39,459 nucleotides of DNA from Candidatus Bathyarchaeota archaeon (GTDB lineage Archaea > Thermoproteota > Bathyarchaeia > Bathyarchaeales > DTEX01), in assembly GCA_018396655.1 (NCBI GenBank), contig JAGTQF010000009.1, forward strand, positions 1 through 39,459, written 5' to 3'. Shown here in pieces: positions 27,463-37,104 of this stretch. The notes under the pieces were generated by a model. It worked only from the letters and a program-made list of their open reading frames with translations, ran no database searches and was not told the origin of the DNA. The first letter of the stretch is position 1; each line of letters starts with the position of its first letter. The position numbers were made by a program, and so were the translations under genes.

Positions 27463-28686
27463 TTACTCGAAAAGTATGACCGCTACCTCCTCTCCCTCTT
27501 CTATCACATCTAGGTTAACTGGTAAAATTATGTATCCATCAGCCTTTGAAAGGCTCGTTATATCACCAGACTTCTTAAAGGCAGGATATGCCTTTCCATC
27601 AATTATCCTCACAGTAAGGAATTGCTCGCGCCCAGAGGATGAAACAAAACGCTTAGCCATCTTAGCTTTAACAATTGTTGGCTTCTTCTGCGGCAGCCGA
27701 GCCATCTTACGCACCACTGGGACAAGGAAAACGTACGCATTACTTAAGCATGAAGCCGGATAGCCCGGCATGCCCAAAACTGGCTTTCCCCTAACGACCC
27801 CAAAGAGTGTTGGTTTACCCGGTTTTATCTGGACTCCATGAAAGAGTAATGTCCCTTCCTCTCTTATTATATCCGCTAGCATATCATGTTCCCCAACAGA
27901 GCTCCCACCAGAAAAGACGATTAGGTCATGGTCTAAGAAGCGATAGAGCGCCCTCTTTAGGTCATCATGCGTGTCTGGAATTATTGGGGCTCTTGTAACA
28001 GCAGCGCCATTCTCAGTGAGGAGGGAAGATAACGTGTAGGAGTTCACATCGTATACTTGCCCCTCAGCAAGTTCAAAGCCAAGTTCGCGTATTTCCATAC
28101 CAGTTGGAATGACTGCCACACGTGGCCTTTGGTAGACTGGAACCCTTCTTAAGCCTAGAGCTGCGAGAGCGCCTATTTTTGCTGGTGTTAAAATCTCACC
28201 CTCCTTAAGTATTATCTCGCCCCTCTTTATGTCCTCGCCTCTTGGCGAAATGTTTTCTAGTGGATGCACAGCTTTGTATATCAGAACACTATGTCCGTCA
28301 TTGCTTTCCTCAGCAAACTCAGCCATAACAACGGCATTAGCTCCCGAAGGTATTGGGCAGCCAGTTGCTATACGAATGCACTCTCCGCTCCCCACTTCTT
28401 TGTCCGTTGATTCTCCAGCGCGTAAAACGCTAATAAGCCTCAAAACCTTCGGATTAAACTCTGAAGCACCATAAGTATCTTCGGCCCTCACGGCATATCC
28501 GTCCATAGCGGCCCTATCAAAAGGTGGGACATCTATACTGGCTATGATATCTCTGGCTAGAACCCTATTCACAGCCCTCTCTATTGGAATGGTTTCAGTC
28601 CGCTCTATAGGTCTAACTGATTCCAAAATTATTCTCACAGCTTCCTCACGTGGCACAAGAAGCCTGAATGGGGTAATCTCATTCAT
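27463..28686 (-). CDS. moeA: Molybdopterin molybdotransferase (MoeA)
   Basis: Inserts molybdate, or tungstate, into adenylylated molybdopterin to make the pterin-metal cofactor. The N-terminal MoeA domain has MDGYAVRAED and the domain-III MPT-binding motif VFSGGSSVGEHD; the C-terminal domain is introduced by VLGMPGYPAS. At 407 residues it is a full single-domain-set MoeA without the PBP-like extension found on some archaeal copies. The frame is open to a site 12 codons upstream, but the ATG at 28686 (MNEITPFR) matches the family opening. With the Tup transporter 10 kb away it fits tungsten-enzyme use. Confidence 0.95.
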   Translation of the reverse strand: MNEITPFRLLVPREEAVRIILESVRPIERTETIPIERAVNRVLARDIIASIDVPPFDRAAMDGYAVRAEDTYGASEFNPKVLRLISVLRAGESTDKEVGSGECIRIATGCPIPSGANAVVMAEFAEESNDGHSVLIYKAVHPLENISPRGEDIKRGEIILKEGEILTPAKIGALAALGLRRVPVYQRPRVAVIPTGMEIRELGFELAEGQVYDVNSYTLSSLLTENGAAVTRAPIIPDTHDDLKRALYRFLDHDLIVFSGGSSVGEHDMLADIIREEGTLLFHGVQIKPGKPTLFGVVRGKPVLGMPGYPASCLSNAYVFLVPVVRKMARLPQKKPTIVKAKMAKRFVSSSGREQFLTVRIIDGKAYPAFKKSGDITSLSKADGYIILPVNLDVIEEGEEVAVILFE

Positions 28687-28766
28687 ACAGCTCACTTCTT
28701 CCAGTTCATAAAAAATAAGCATTAAAACCTTTTAAAGATAACCTCGGAAATAAATGATGACCCTTA

Positions 28767-28777
28767 AAAATATATAA
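28767..28777 (+). promoter_or_regulatory. TATA box of the FtsX-like membrane protein gene
   Basis: AAAATATATAA, about 27 nt before position 28800, with the ATG at 28812 following. The predicted message would have a short leader containing GAAGAGG. Confidence 0.45.
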
Positions 28778-28811
28778 GATTCGAGCGCCATTAAAGAGGG
28801 ATGAAGAGGCT

Positions 28812-31800
28812 ATGCAAAGGAAGGTAAGAAGATTAGCATCATCGCTTATTTTGCTAGCTCTCCTAGCTGGTATTCTGATTATTTTCGATATGCAAGTGTA
28901 TCCTGGTTTTACCCGCTGTTATGGTCTTGCCACATTTCAAACAGTCAGCATTATGGAGCAGATGACTTCTTTTCCCTCAATAAACATAAAAGTTGTAGAT
29001 GCTAGAACCGGTGAGCCAATAAAAAATGCGACAATAATATTATGGGATTTCTTCCTCTATAAGTCAAACATATACTTTACTGACGAGAATGGTGAATGTA
29101 GTATTTTCGGAATCAATATTAGGCTTGGCCGACTTTATTGGCTTTATGCCTATAAAGGCGATTTAAGGGAGAAAAGAATAGATTACGCCCCAGCTAAAAG
29201 GGAAATATATCTTAAAGAGCCAAAACTCTTGAATTTAACCCTATCTTTAGTTCCAGGTGCCTTGATTGAGCTGGAGGGCATGCCCTATATTGTTCAATCC
29301 TCAAGCCTAGAGGAGCGATATATGGGCATAAGAATCGTGGAGACGAAGCCATCTAACTACACGTTTGTTCAAGAATATGGTAACTCTCCAGATACCTATT
29401 TATTAGGTCTAGCAAGAAGAACTGTTATTGTTCCAGCAAATATACCCTTTACCCTAGAAGTTAGTGTTTGGTCCCCTCAGGGCGTTGAAATCTTTTATAT
29501 AAGTAATGGTTCCTCGCCATTTCTAGCACGGCAGGGGGAAATACTATCGTCCATTAATATTCCATATTATAGTCTCAGGAGGGGGCTGAAGTATGTTGAG
29601 AGCGCTTTTGTGGAAGTCTCTCGTAAGGTTGATAGTGCGCAATCAATCGGCTTCACGGTCTTCGACGAGAGAAGAATACTTATCCGCATAGGGCAGAGGA
29701 TAATGGACGCTGAGAGGCTCCTCCAGAGCGCGGTAAAGGATGAAGATTATGAGCGCATCTGGCTAATGCTTCGGGAGGCGCTTGGTGAAATAAACTATAT
29801 ATCTGTTATACTGCAGAATAAGTATCTGATTAGCAAAACCAGTGCTATTTATCTTTCTGCGGTAATGGCAGTCTTTAGTGTTGTGCTGGCCTTCTTTTTC
29901 TTTGAGAACGAGAAGAAGAAGGCTGCTTCAAACGTGATAATCTATGTTCTCCTCATAGTTTCCCTCTATTTAACATATCCTGGCGCACATTTAATAATTA
30001 ATGAGAATCTAATGCTATTTTTAATTTCAGCATCAGTATCGTTCACCGTTATTTCAGCAGTAATATTTGGCATACCGCGCGTTTGGAAAGAGAGAAGCAT
30101 TGAGGGCGAAGTCTCGTGGAGAAGCGCAATATCAATAATATTTTCTATGGGAAAACGCCAGATAAAGAGGAAAAGGATTCGTGGGTTCTTCACAATATTT
30201 TCATTATGCATTCTAATTTTGGCATTCACATCTCTAACATCATTCGGAACGGTTTTTGGTATAGTCTCTGATAAAATTAATGTTACCCCACCCTCAGAGG
30301 GAGTGCTTGTGAGAAGAATGATTAATGGTTCTTCACTCCTCTTTCTACCTCTGGGGTCGGGTGATATTGCTGCAGTTTCAAAGATTATGCCCATAACAAA
30401 TGTTGCGCTTAGGTTTAAGAATCAGCCTACTGCTACGCCGATTGCTCGGCTCGTAAATTATGATACGGGAGCTTCCCACTTTATTTATGGCGTGGTTGCC
30501 ATATCGCCTACAAACGAGACGCTTTATACTAGATTGAGGGAGGTTATTAATGGCGAGTACTTGAGGGATGATGGATTTTATGAGGTTCTCATAACCTCCT
30601 CCGTTGCGAATAAGCTAGGCGTGGGGATTAACGGTGAGATATACCTAGAAGTTTTAGGCGTAATTATTGAGGGCGTCATCGTTAAGGGGCTAATAAGTGA
30701 CGAAAAATACGAGAATTTAATGGATATTGATGGCAGTTACTTTGGTCCCTCAAGACTTGAGGATAGTAAAGTGAGGAGATGCAATAGCACAGAAATAATG
30801 ATAGTTAACTTGAGAACTGCTGAAAGAATACAAAACCTTGTTGATGAGAAATATTATGAGAGAGGTGAGAGAGGGACTCTGCCGCCACAGTTCGTTTTAC
30901 TCTCAGAGATAATTTTTCAACCCGCTGTAGCGGGAGACATTGAATATAATATTAAGAGGCTGGTCTCCGCGTTTGGCTATGATGTTTTCGTCTCCTTAAA
31001 GAATGCTGTCTACTACTATCATATTGGCTCCTATATTGAATTTAAGGGGGCTGCTGAACTCCTCATTCCAATAATTATGGTGATTCTGAACGTTAGCATG
31101 GTTATGGTCAATAGCGCCTATGAGCGAAGTAAGGAGATTAGGGTTCTCTCGATGCTCGGATTAAACCCAACACATATAGGATTAACATTCGTTGCTGAGG
31201 CGACGGTAATGGGCATGGTTGGCGGCAGCATAGGATATGTATCTGGGCTTGGATTCTATAGAATAATGTTATTGTTTGGGCAGGACCTTATGGTCAGAGA
31301 GAAACTCGAGTGGTGGTGGAGCGCGCTTGGCTTCGCATTAGCCATACTCATATCTGTCCTGTCAGCTATGAGACCAGCTGCCATAGCTGTTAGTGCTTAC
31401 ACTCCCTCAAAGGTAAAGAGGATTAAGAGAAGCGAGGAAGAGATGAGGAAACGTAAAGAGGAGATATTTAGGGTTTATCAGGCTAGGGAGATGAGCATGC
31501 CAGTAAAGGTGTTGGTCAGCGAGAAGGAGTTCTTTGTAAACTACTTCCTCAACTCATTAGAAGATTTAAAGACAGGTTATACGGAAAAGATTGAAGATAT
31601 CGAAGATGTTCCAGAGATTGAAAGTCCCAGGGGCGAGCTTATAAAAACAATTAAGTTTGTTCATTGTTTCGGACCCCTAGGGCCCGTTATGAGGACGAAG
31701 AATACTCTGACATTAATAAAGGGTCCAAGAGATGAGTATTATCGCGTTAGGTTGACAGCTGAGCCGGCTTTGCCCGGTATGCCAGAGAATGCCATTGAAA

Positions 31801-31874
31801 GAACAGTGGATTTGGTCCATGAGATATTAATGAGATGGGTTAGAAATAAGAAGAGAATTATGGGGATATTCTAA
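28812..31874 (+). CDS. Large FtsX-like membrane protein with carboxypeptidase-regulatory-like domain
   Basis: A 1020-residue protein with about eight predicted transmembrane helices (9-28, 344-364, 372-390, 399-420, 457-480, 747-768, 795-817, 836-857). Residues 56-135 read like a carboxypeptidase-regulatory/Big beta-sandwich (KVVDARTGEPIKNATIILWD), outside the cell. The last half is an FtsX/MacB-type permease: helix 457-480, an extracellular domain to about 740, and three closing helices with YERSKEIRVLSMLGLNP. A charged cytoplasmic tail of about 155 residues follows and is unassigned. The partner ATPase is not adjacent. It is likely a mechanotransmission or lipoprotein/envelope transporter; the exact role is unknown. 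Confidence 0.82.
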   Translation: MQRKVRRLASSLILLALLAGILIIFDMQVYPGFTRCYGLATFQTVSIMEQMTSFPSINIKVVDARTGEPIKNATIILWDFFLYKSNIYFTDENGECSIFGINIRLGRLYWLYAYKGDLREKRIDYAPAKREIYLKEPKLLNLTLSLVPGALIELEGMPYIVQSSSLEERYMGIRIVETKPSNYTFVQEYGNSPDTYLLGLARRTVIVPANIPFTLEVSVWSPQGVEIFYISNGSSPFLARQGEILSSINIPYYSLRRGLKYVESAFVEVSRKVDSAQSIGFTVFDERRILIRIGQRIMDAERLLQSAVKDEDYERIWLMLREALGEINYISVILQNKYLISKTSAIYLSAVMAVFSVVLAFFFFENEKKKAASNVIIYVLLIVSLYLTYPGAHLIINENLMLFLISASVSFTVISAVIFGIPRVWKERSIEGEVSWRSAISIIFSMGKRQIKRKRIRGFFTIFSLCILILAFTSLTSFGTVFGIVSDKINVTPPSEGVLVRRMINGSSLLFLPLGSGDIAAVSKIMPITNVALRFKNQPTATPIARLVNYDTGASHFIYGVVAISPTNETLYTRLREVINGEYLRDDGFYEVLITSSVANKLGVGINGEIYLEVLGVIIEGVIVKGLISDEKYENLMDIDGSYFGPSRLEDSKVRRCNSTEIMIVNLRTAERIQNLVDEKYYERGERGTLPPQFVLLSEIIFQPAVAGDIEYNIKRLVSAFGYDVFVSLKNAVYYYHIGSYIEFKGAAELLIPIIMVILNVSMVMVNSAYERSKEIRVLSMLGLNPTHIGLTFVAEATVMGMVGGSIGYVSGLGFYRIMLLFGQDLMVREKLEWWWSALGFALAILISVLSAMRPAAIAVSAYTPSKVKRIKRSEEEMRKRKEEIFRVYQAREMSMPVKVLVSEKEFFVNYFLNSLEDLKTGYTEKIEDIEDVPEIESPRGELIKTIKFVHCFGPLGPVMRTKNTLTLIKGPRDEYYRVRLTAEPALPGMPENAIERTVDLVHEILMRWVRNKKRIMGIF

Positions 31875-31979
31875 ACGGATTCTCAATGTTGCCTAGAAAA
31901 GCATCTTAAGTTTTCTGCTCCCAGAAGAAAGGAGAAGCTGTCCCAAATGATGGAAAGGCATTATCTGGTAAAACTATTC

Positions 31980-33269
31980 TTATGCCCCTAGAAGCTCGTC
32001 TATAACTTCATTTGCAGCTTCAATAAGCTGTTCTCCAGAACCACGCTCCACTATGCATACTGGCAGATTAACCTCGTAGCCACCTTCATCAAAAGCCTCC
32101 TCCGTTGGTACATAACCTATCACCTCCTTCGCGCACCCAATAACCATCGTGACATCAGCTCTAGAATGCTCCTTTACCCTTAACCCCAAGTCCACAAAGA
32201 TTTCGCCGGGAAGTATAACCGCTACAAGACCCCCAATCTTGAAGCCCTGCACCTCCACATCAATCGTGTTGGAGGGGAATGTTCTGTGTATAAGGTTAGA
32301 GAGCTTCATTACAAAGAGCCTAAATTTAATGTCCTCCGCTTCTCTCCCACTAGCATCTTTAAGTTTAGTCTCAAGAGCCTTGATATCCTCATCTCTATAC
32401 TCTGGAATAGGCTTAAGCTTAAGCCTGACAGTTCTATTGGCTAGCGCTAATGCATAGTCCTCACGGCAAACCACGGAATTTAAAATCTTTATGGCTTCGC
32501 CACCTATGGCTCTACCCATACGGACCGCGTCCTTAAAGCGCCCCACGCTCCTATCGTAAATTCTATTAATTCTTGTGTTCTCGGTTAGGGGATTTATATC
32601 CCCGAACGCTCCATTGAGGAATAGGCATATACCGCCCTCAACATGTTCAACGGTTCTTGAAACGTAGCCTGGATAATCCCCGGAAATCATAAGGTTATTT
32701 GGGCCTAAGACAACGGCGTGGCATGTATAGTTCACTAGTGCAGCTACAAGCCGTCCGACCTCATCCTCAAATCTAACTGCAATTAGCTCCTCATCTAATG
32801 AGCCAACACTAGGCTTCCTCCTATTAATAGTCCATCCCCTAACCTTACCCCTCCCATAGCCAACTCTAACCTTACGCATAGAATTAAAGGACTCGATTAA
32901 GCCTGAAGATATTAGCCAGGGCAGCAGGCTCAGGTACTCGTTTAGAAAGATACGCTGCTCTATGACAGAATGTATGCCTAAGATTGAGGGGCCAGAATGA
33001 TTATGAACAGCCACAACCGCCACGGCCTTTTTTGAAAGACCCAGCTCCCTTGATATGGTTTCTCTAATCCTTTCAGTCATATCTCTGGTCACATAGAGGG
33101 TTTCCAGGGACGCTAACATTAAGTGATGTTCATCATCTGTGACCGCTAAACATCTTGCATATAAATGGTCATGTACTCCTTGGGAAGGTTTATCTCTCGA
33201 TGCATATCCATCCATTGGTACGCCTATCGGTGGAGTAATTCTAACCTTAGCTGCTCCAGCCTTCAGCAT
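31980..33269 (-). CDS. Neutral/alkaline ceramidase-like hydrolase
   Basis: A 429-residue protein homologous to the N-terminal domain of neutral ceramidases. The opening AGAAKVRITPPIGVPMDGYASR is characteristic; zinc-ligand-like histidines are in VAVHNHSGP and NYTCHAVVLG, and FLNGAFGDINP is a conserved family segment. No signal peptide or C-terminal Ig-like domain is seen, so the protein is probably cytoplasmic. Archaea lack known ceramides, so the substrate is likely another amide. It starts at ATG with no clear ribosome site. A TATA-like element near 33295-33305 suggests leaderless expression. It converges on the FtsX-like gene, with 105 bp between containing no gene. Confidence 0.87.
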   Translation of the reverse strand: MLKAGAAKVRITPPIGVPMDGYASRDKPSQGVHDHLYARCLAVTDDEHHLMLASLETLYVTRDMTERIRETISRELGLSKKAVAVVAVHNHSGPSILGIHSVIEQRIFLNEYLSLLPWLISSGLIESFNSMRKVRVGYGRGKVRGWTINRRKPSVGSLDEELIAVRFEDEVGRLVAALVNYTCHAVVLGPNNLMISGDYPGYVSRTVEHVEGGICLFLNGAFGDINPLTENTRINRIYDRSVGRFKDAVRMGRAIGGEAIKILNSVVCREDYALALANRTVRLKLKPIPEYRDEDIKALETKLKDASGREAEDIKFRLFVMKLSNLIHRTFPSNTIDVEVQGFKIGGLVAVILPGEIFVDLGLRVKEHSRADVTMVIGCAKEVIGYVPTEEAFDEGGYEVNLPVCIVERGSGEQLIEAANEVIDELLGA

Positions 33270-33414
33270 AATACCAAAATTATCATTCCAATCTAATATT
33301 AATATTTGTTATTATTTACGACATATGCCTCGTTAACCCAGCCAAAAACGTAAGAAAAATTAAATTTAAACTACCCTGAGGAGCTAGGTATTTTTGGCGT
33401 TGGAGGTGCAGTAG

Positions 33415-34395
33415 TTGAGGAGGTTTAAGGTTGTCATAACCGACTCAGACTATCCATCGCATGAGATTGAGGAGGAAATTCTATCTCGCGTGGGGGCTGA
33501 CTTAGTTAAATTTCAGTGCAGAACGGAGGATGAGGTTATTGAATGCTGCAGTGATGCTGATGCGCTCTTAAATCAGTATGCTCCAATAACCAGAAAGGTT
33601 ATTGAAAGTCTTAAGAGGGTTAGGGTGATAGTTCGATATGGGGTTGGTGTTGATAATGTGGATGTTGAGGCTGCTACGGAGAGGGGCATCTTCGTTGCAA
33701 ATGTTATATATGATATTACTGATGTTGCAGACCACGCTGTTGGGTTAATTCTCTCGCTTGTTAGAAAGATACCTCTGGCGAATCAGAATGTTAAGGAGGG
33801 GATGTGGGATTGGAAGGGCATACAGCCCATATCGCGTTTAAAGGGGAAGACTGTTGGCATAATAGGTTTTGGCAGAATAGGGAGGAAAGTTGCACAGAGA
33901 CTTAGAGGGTTTGAGGTTAAGTTAATTGCATACGACCCATATGTTCCAGCAGACTTATTTGCTGAGCATGGCGTTGAAAAGGTTGATTTTGAGACTTTAA
34001 TTGAAGAAGCTGACATAATCACAATTCACACGGCTCTAACAAGCGAAACGAGACATTTAATTGGGGAGAGGGAGCTTAGGAGCATGAAACGGGATGCAAT
34101 CTTAATCAACACCTCTAGGGGGAGCGTTATCGATGAGAGGGCGCTCTATAAAGCTTTAAAGGAGGGTTGGATATCTGGGGCGGGATTAGATGTGCTTGAG
34201 AAGGAGCCGCCTGAAAAAGATAATCCCCTCCTGAAATTAGACAACGTGATAGTGACGCCCCATATGGCATGGTATTCAAGAGAATCTTTGGATGAAATCC
34301 GCAGAATAGCTGCCGAAGAGGTTGCCAGAGTCTTAAGCGGCCAAATACCGATAAACTTGGTAAATAAGGATGTTCTTAGAAGGATTGGGCGCTAA
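33415..34395 (+). CDS. D-2-hydroxyacid dehydrogenase (CtBP/phosphoglycerate dehydrogenase-like)
   Basis: A 326-residue NAD-dependent dehydrogenase. The Rossmann motif GIIGFGRIGRK (about 148-158) and the catalytic triad are visible: Arg in NTSRGSVIDE, Glu in LEKEPPE, His in VTPHMAWYS. The N-terminal substrate half carries RYGVGVDNVDVEAA. Serine-biosynthetic 3-phosphoglycerate dehydrogenase, glyoxylate reductase and CtBP-like enzymes all share these features; without an ACT domain and with the MAWYS ending it looks nearest the CtBP-like branch. TTG at 33415 has GGAGGTG 6 nt upstream, and a TATA box lies at 33361-33370. Confidence 0.92.
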   Translation: MRRFKVVITDSDYPSHEIEEEILSRVGADLVKFQCRTEDEVIECCSDADALLNQYAPITRKVIESLKRVRVIVRYGVGVDNVDVEAATERGIFVANVIYDITDVADHAVGLILSLVRKIPLANQNVKEGMWDWKGIQPISRLKGKTVGIIGFGRIGRKVAQRLRGFEVKLIAYDPYVPADLFAEHGVEKVDFETLIEEADIITIHTALTSETRHLIGERELRSMKRDAILINTSRGSVIDERALYKALKEGWISGAGLDVLEKEPPEKDNPLLKLDNVIVTPHMAWYSRESLDEIRRIAAEEVARVLSGQIPINLVNKDVLRRIGR

Positions 34396-34444
34396 TGCCC
34401 TTAAGCGCACCCTTCATTCTCTTAAATAATGGAGAGTAACTGTT

Positions 34445-35536
34445 ATGAGCGGGGAGAGTATTAGGCCAAGCGTTAAAGCCTATTGCCTCAAGGTTCCTAA
34501 ACAGCTGGGTGAGAAGGCGATTAAACTCTCAACTAAACTTGACATTTTAAATGGGGAACTGGAGATTTTAAGGGATGGAGATTACATTTTCGTTCCGCTC
34601 AAAAAATCTCCCATAGAAGAGCAGCTAGATGAGATGAAGAAGGAAGTTGCGCAGTTCGAGATATCGACCTGCGACTTCTATAGGCGTGAGAAGCCCATAA
34701 GGAGTATAGTTGATTTTTTAAGTGATAAGCTGCCTCCACATCTACTGGCTAGTGTCCCACGCTCAATAGATTTTATTGGCGACATCGCCATTGTTGAGGT
34801 TCCACCGGAGCTTGAGACCCATAAAAGACTAATTGGGGAGGCGATATTGCATGTTTTTAGGCGCGTTAGGTCTGTGCTCGCTAAGTCTAGCGCTATTAGC
34901 GGCGTGTATCGCCTAAGGGAATACGAGGTTATAGCTGGTTCAGATAAAACTGAAACAGTTCATAAGGAGTATGGCTGTAAATACCATCTTGACCCAAGGA
35001 AAGTGTATTTCTCGCCGAGACTATCTTATGAGCGCTATAGAGTTGCATCCCAAGTTAGCGAAGGAGAAACCGTCATAGACATGTTTGCTGGAGTTGGACC
35101 ATTCTCGATATTAATAGCCAAGGTCCGTAGGAACGTGCTGGTTTATGCTGTTGACATAAACCCGAACGCTATAGAGTACCTGACAAAGAATGTTTATGTA
35201 AACAACGTTTATGGGAGGGTCATACCAATCTTAGGCGACACTAGAGATATTATTCGAAGCCGCCTCCGTGGGGTGGCAGATAGAGTTATAATGAATCTTC
35301 CGGAAAGGGCGATAGAGTATATTGATGCAGCATGCTTAGCCATTAAGCCATCTGGCGGCGTAATACATTATTATGAGTTTTCCGAGAGCCCCTATGTAAC
35401 TGAAGATGCGAAGGAGAGAATATCCGAAGCCATAAAAGGGGCTGGAAGGAGGATGGAAGCAATACTTTCAGAGAGGTCGGTTAAAGAAGTGGCGCCATTC
35501 AAGTGGCAGATAGCAGTAGACATAAAAATTCAATAG
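34445..35536 (+). CDS. trm5: tRNA (guanine-N1)-methyltransferase Trm5
   Basis: Methylates G37 of tRNAs, which prevents frameshifting; the archaeal and eukaryotic counterpart of bacterial TrmD. The protein has 363 residues with a small D1 domain (about 1-75), the D2 segment, and a class I SAM-binding Rossmann domain with VIDMFAGVGPFSI (about 212-224), AVDINPNAIEYL and the catalytic NLPERAIEYID motif. The HKEYGCKYHLDPRKVYFSPRLSYER block is highly characteristic. It starts at ATG (34445) with GGAGAG upstream. The gene lies 49 bp after the dehydrogenase and 40 bp before glpK, likely in the same transcript direction. Confidence 0.95.
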   Translation: MSGESIRPSVKAYCLKVPKQLGEKAIKLSTKLDILNGELEILRDGDYIFVPLKKSPIEEQLDEMKKEVAQFEISTCDFYRREKPIRSIVDFLSDKLPPHLLASVPRSIDFIGDIAIVEVPPELETHKRLIGEAILHVFRRVRSVLAKSSAISGVYRLREYEVIAGSDKTETVHKEYGCKYHLDPRKVYFSPRLSYERYRVASQVSEGETVIDMFAGVGPFSILIAKVRRNVLVYAVDINPNAIEYLTKNVYVNNVYGRVIPILGDTRDIIRSRLRGVADRVIMNLPERAIEYIDAACLAIKPSGGVIHYYEFSESPYVTEDAKERISEAIKGAGRRMEAILSERSVKEVAPFKWQIAVDIKIQ

Positions 35537-35576
35537 GACTATTTAATGGTGCTTTTCCATAGGCGGTGGATTAACG

Positions 35577-37094
35577 ATGCTAAATAGGGACAAATATATT
35601 TTAGCTTTAGATGAGGGGACGACAAGCGCGAGAGCTATAATTTTCAACAGGGAGTCTAAGGTTTTAAGCTTAGGGCAGTATGGCTTCCCACAAATATATC
35701 CCCATCCCGGATGGGTTGAGCATAATCCTGATGAGATTTGGAGCGCTCAAATAAAAGCTGTTAGAGATGCTCTTAGCAGCGCACAGATAGAAGCCAGCGA
35801 GATTGCCGCCATAGGTGTGACAAACCAGAGGGAGACCACAATCCTATGGGATAAATCGACTGGTAAGCCCATCCATAACGCCATCGTGTGGCAGTGCCGA
35901 AGAACCGCAGATATAGCCGAAGAACTTAGGAGGGATTATGGAAGCCTATTTAAGGATAAAACCGGGCTTATTCCAGACTCATACTTCTCAGGACCTAAAG
36001 TCAAGTGGCTTCTAGACAATATTTCCGGTTTAAGGGAGAGGGCTAAGAGGGGGGAAATATTATTCGGCACAATTGATTCCTTCCTAATCTGGAGGCTCAC
36101 AGGCGGAAAGACTCACATCATAGACTATAGCAACGCTTCCAGAACAATGATGTTCAATATCCACAAACTGGACTGGGATAGGGAGCTGCTAGAGATTCTC
36201 GGCGTGCCTGAAAGCGTGCTGCCAGAACCCCTACCCTCAAGCCACATTTATGGATATACGGACCCAAACGTTTTAGGCGTAAGCGTGCCGGTTTCAGGCG
36301 ATATAGGAGACCAGCAGGCCGCCCTTTTTGGTCAGGTAGCCTTCAGTGAGGGTATGGTTAAGTGCACGTATGGAACTGGAAATTTCCTCCTCATGAACAC
36401 TGGTAGTAAACCTCGTGAGTCGAAGCGGCTATTGACGACCATAGCATGGGGAATAGGGAAAGATGTAACATACGCTCTGGAGGGGAGCATATTTATATCT
36501 GGCGCCGCAATCCAGTGGCTTAAGGAAGCATTAGGGCTAATTGAGAATCTTTCAGAGACCGAGACTTTGGCGTCATCCCTCAGGAGCAGTGAGGGCGTAT
36601 TTTTTGTGCCAGCATTTGTGGGTCTCGGAGCACCATACTGGGACCAATATGCCAGGGGCCTAATTATAGGCTTGACTAGAGGCGCTGGTAAAGCCCATAT
36701 TGTCAGGGCAACCCTCGAGTCAATAGCCTACTTAACACGCGATGTTCTCGAGGTTATGAAGGAAGATTCCGGCATAAAAATAGATGAGCTAAGGGTTGAC
36801 GGCGGGGCCTCAAAGAATGACTTTCTAATGCAGATTCAAGCGGATATATTGGGCCTAAGGATAGTCAGACCCCTAATTCTAGAAACAACAAGCTTGGGAG
36901 CCGCATACATGGCTGGTTTGACCGTAGACTATTGGAGCAGCTTAGAGGAGCTAGCCTCCATGTGGAGGATTGAGAGAATATTCGAGCCAAAGATAAGCTT
37001 GATTGAGAGGGATAGGCTCTATAAGGTTTGGAGAAAGGCTGTTGAGAGGTGCTTGGGCTGGGCTAGGATTCTCGAGGATACTGGCCTAGAGTAG
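35577..37094 (+). CDS. glpK: Glycerol kinase
   Basis: Phosphorylates glycerol to sn-glycerol 3-phosphate with ATP in the cytoplasm. It is an FGGY-family kinase of 505 residues, with the N-terminal phosphate-binding [15 protein letters not shown], substrate-contact segments [13 protein letters not shown] and IVWQCRR, and C-terminal nucleotide site DGGASKND. All family blocks are intact and the length is standard. It is followed 10 bp later by the FAD-dependent glycerol-3-phosphate dehydrogenase, so the pair forms a glycerol catabolism operon to dihydroxyacetone phosphate. Confidence 0.97.
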   Translation: MLNRDKYILALDEGTTSARAIIFNRESKVLSLGQYGFPQIYPHPGWVEHNPDEIWSAQIKAVRDALSSAQIEASEIAAIGVTNQRETTILWDKSTGKPIHNAIVWQCRRTADIAEELRRDYGSLFKDKTGLIPDSYFSGPKVKWLLDNISGLRERAKRGEILFGTIDSFLIWRLTGGKTHIIDYSNASRTMMFNIHKLDWDRELLEILGVPESVLPEPLPSSHIYGYTDPNVLGVSVPVSGDIGDQQAALFGQVAFSEGMVKCTYGTGNFLLMNTGSKPRESKRLLTTIAWGIGKDVTYALEGSIFISGAAIQWLKEALGLIENLSETETLASSLRSSEGVFFVPAFVGLGAPYWDQYARGLIIGLTRGAGKAHIVRATLESIAYLTRDVLEVMKEDSGIKIDELRVDGGASKNDFLMQIQADILGLRIVRPLILETTSLGAAYMAGLTVDYWSSLEELASMWRIERIFEPKISLIERDRLYKVWRKAVERCLGWARILEDTGLE

Positions 37095-37104
37095 AGGGAT
37101 AAGA

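Noticed and set aside
31875-31979. Possible terminator or box C/D RNA between convergent genes
   Set aside because: A C-box-like TGATGG is present, but no matching D box and no stable hairpin with a T-run were found.
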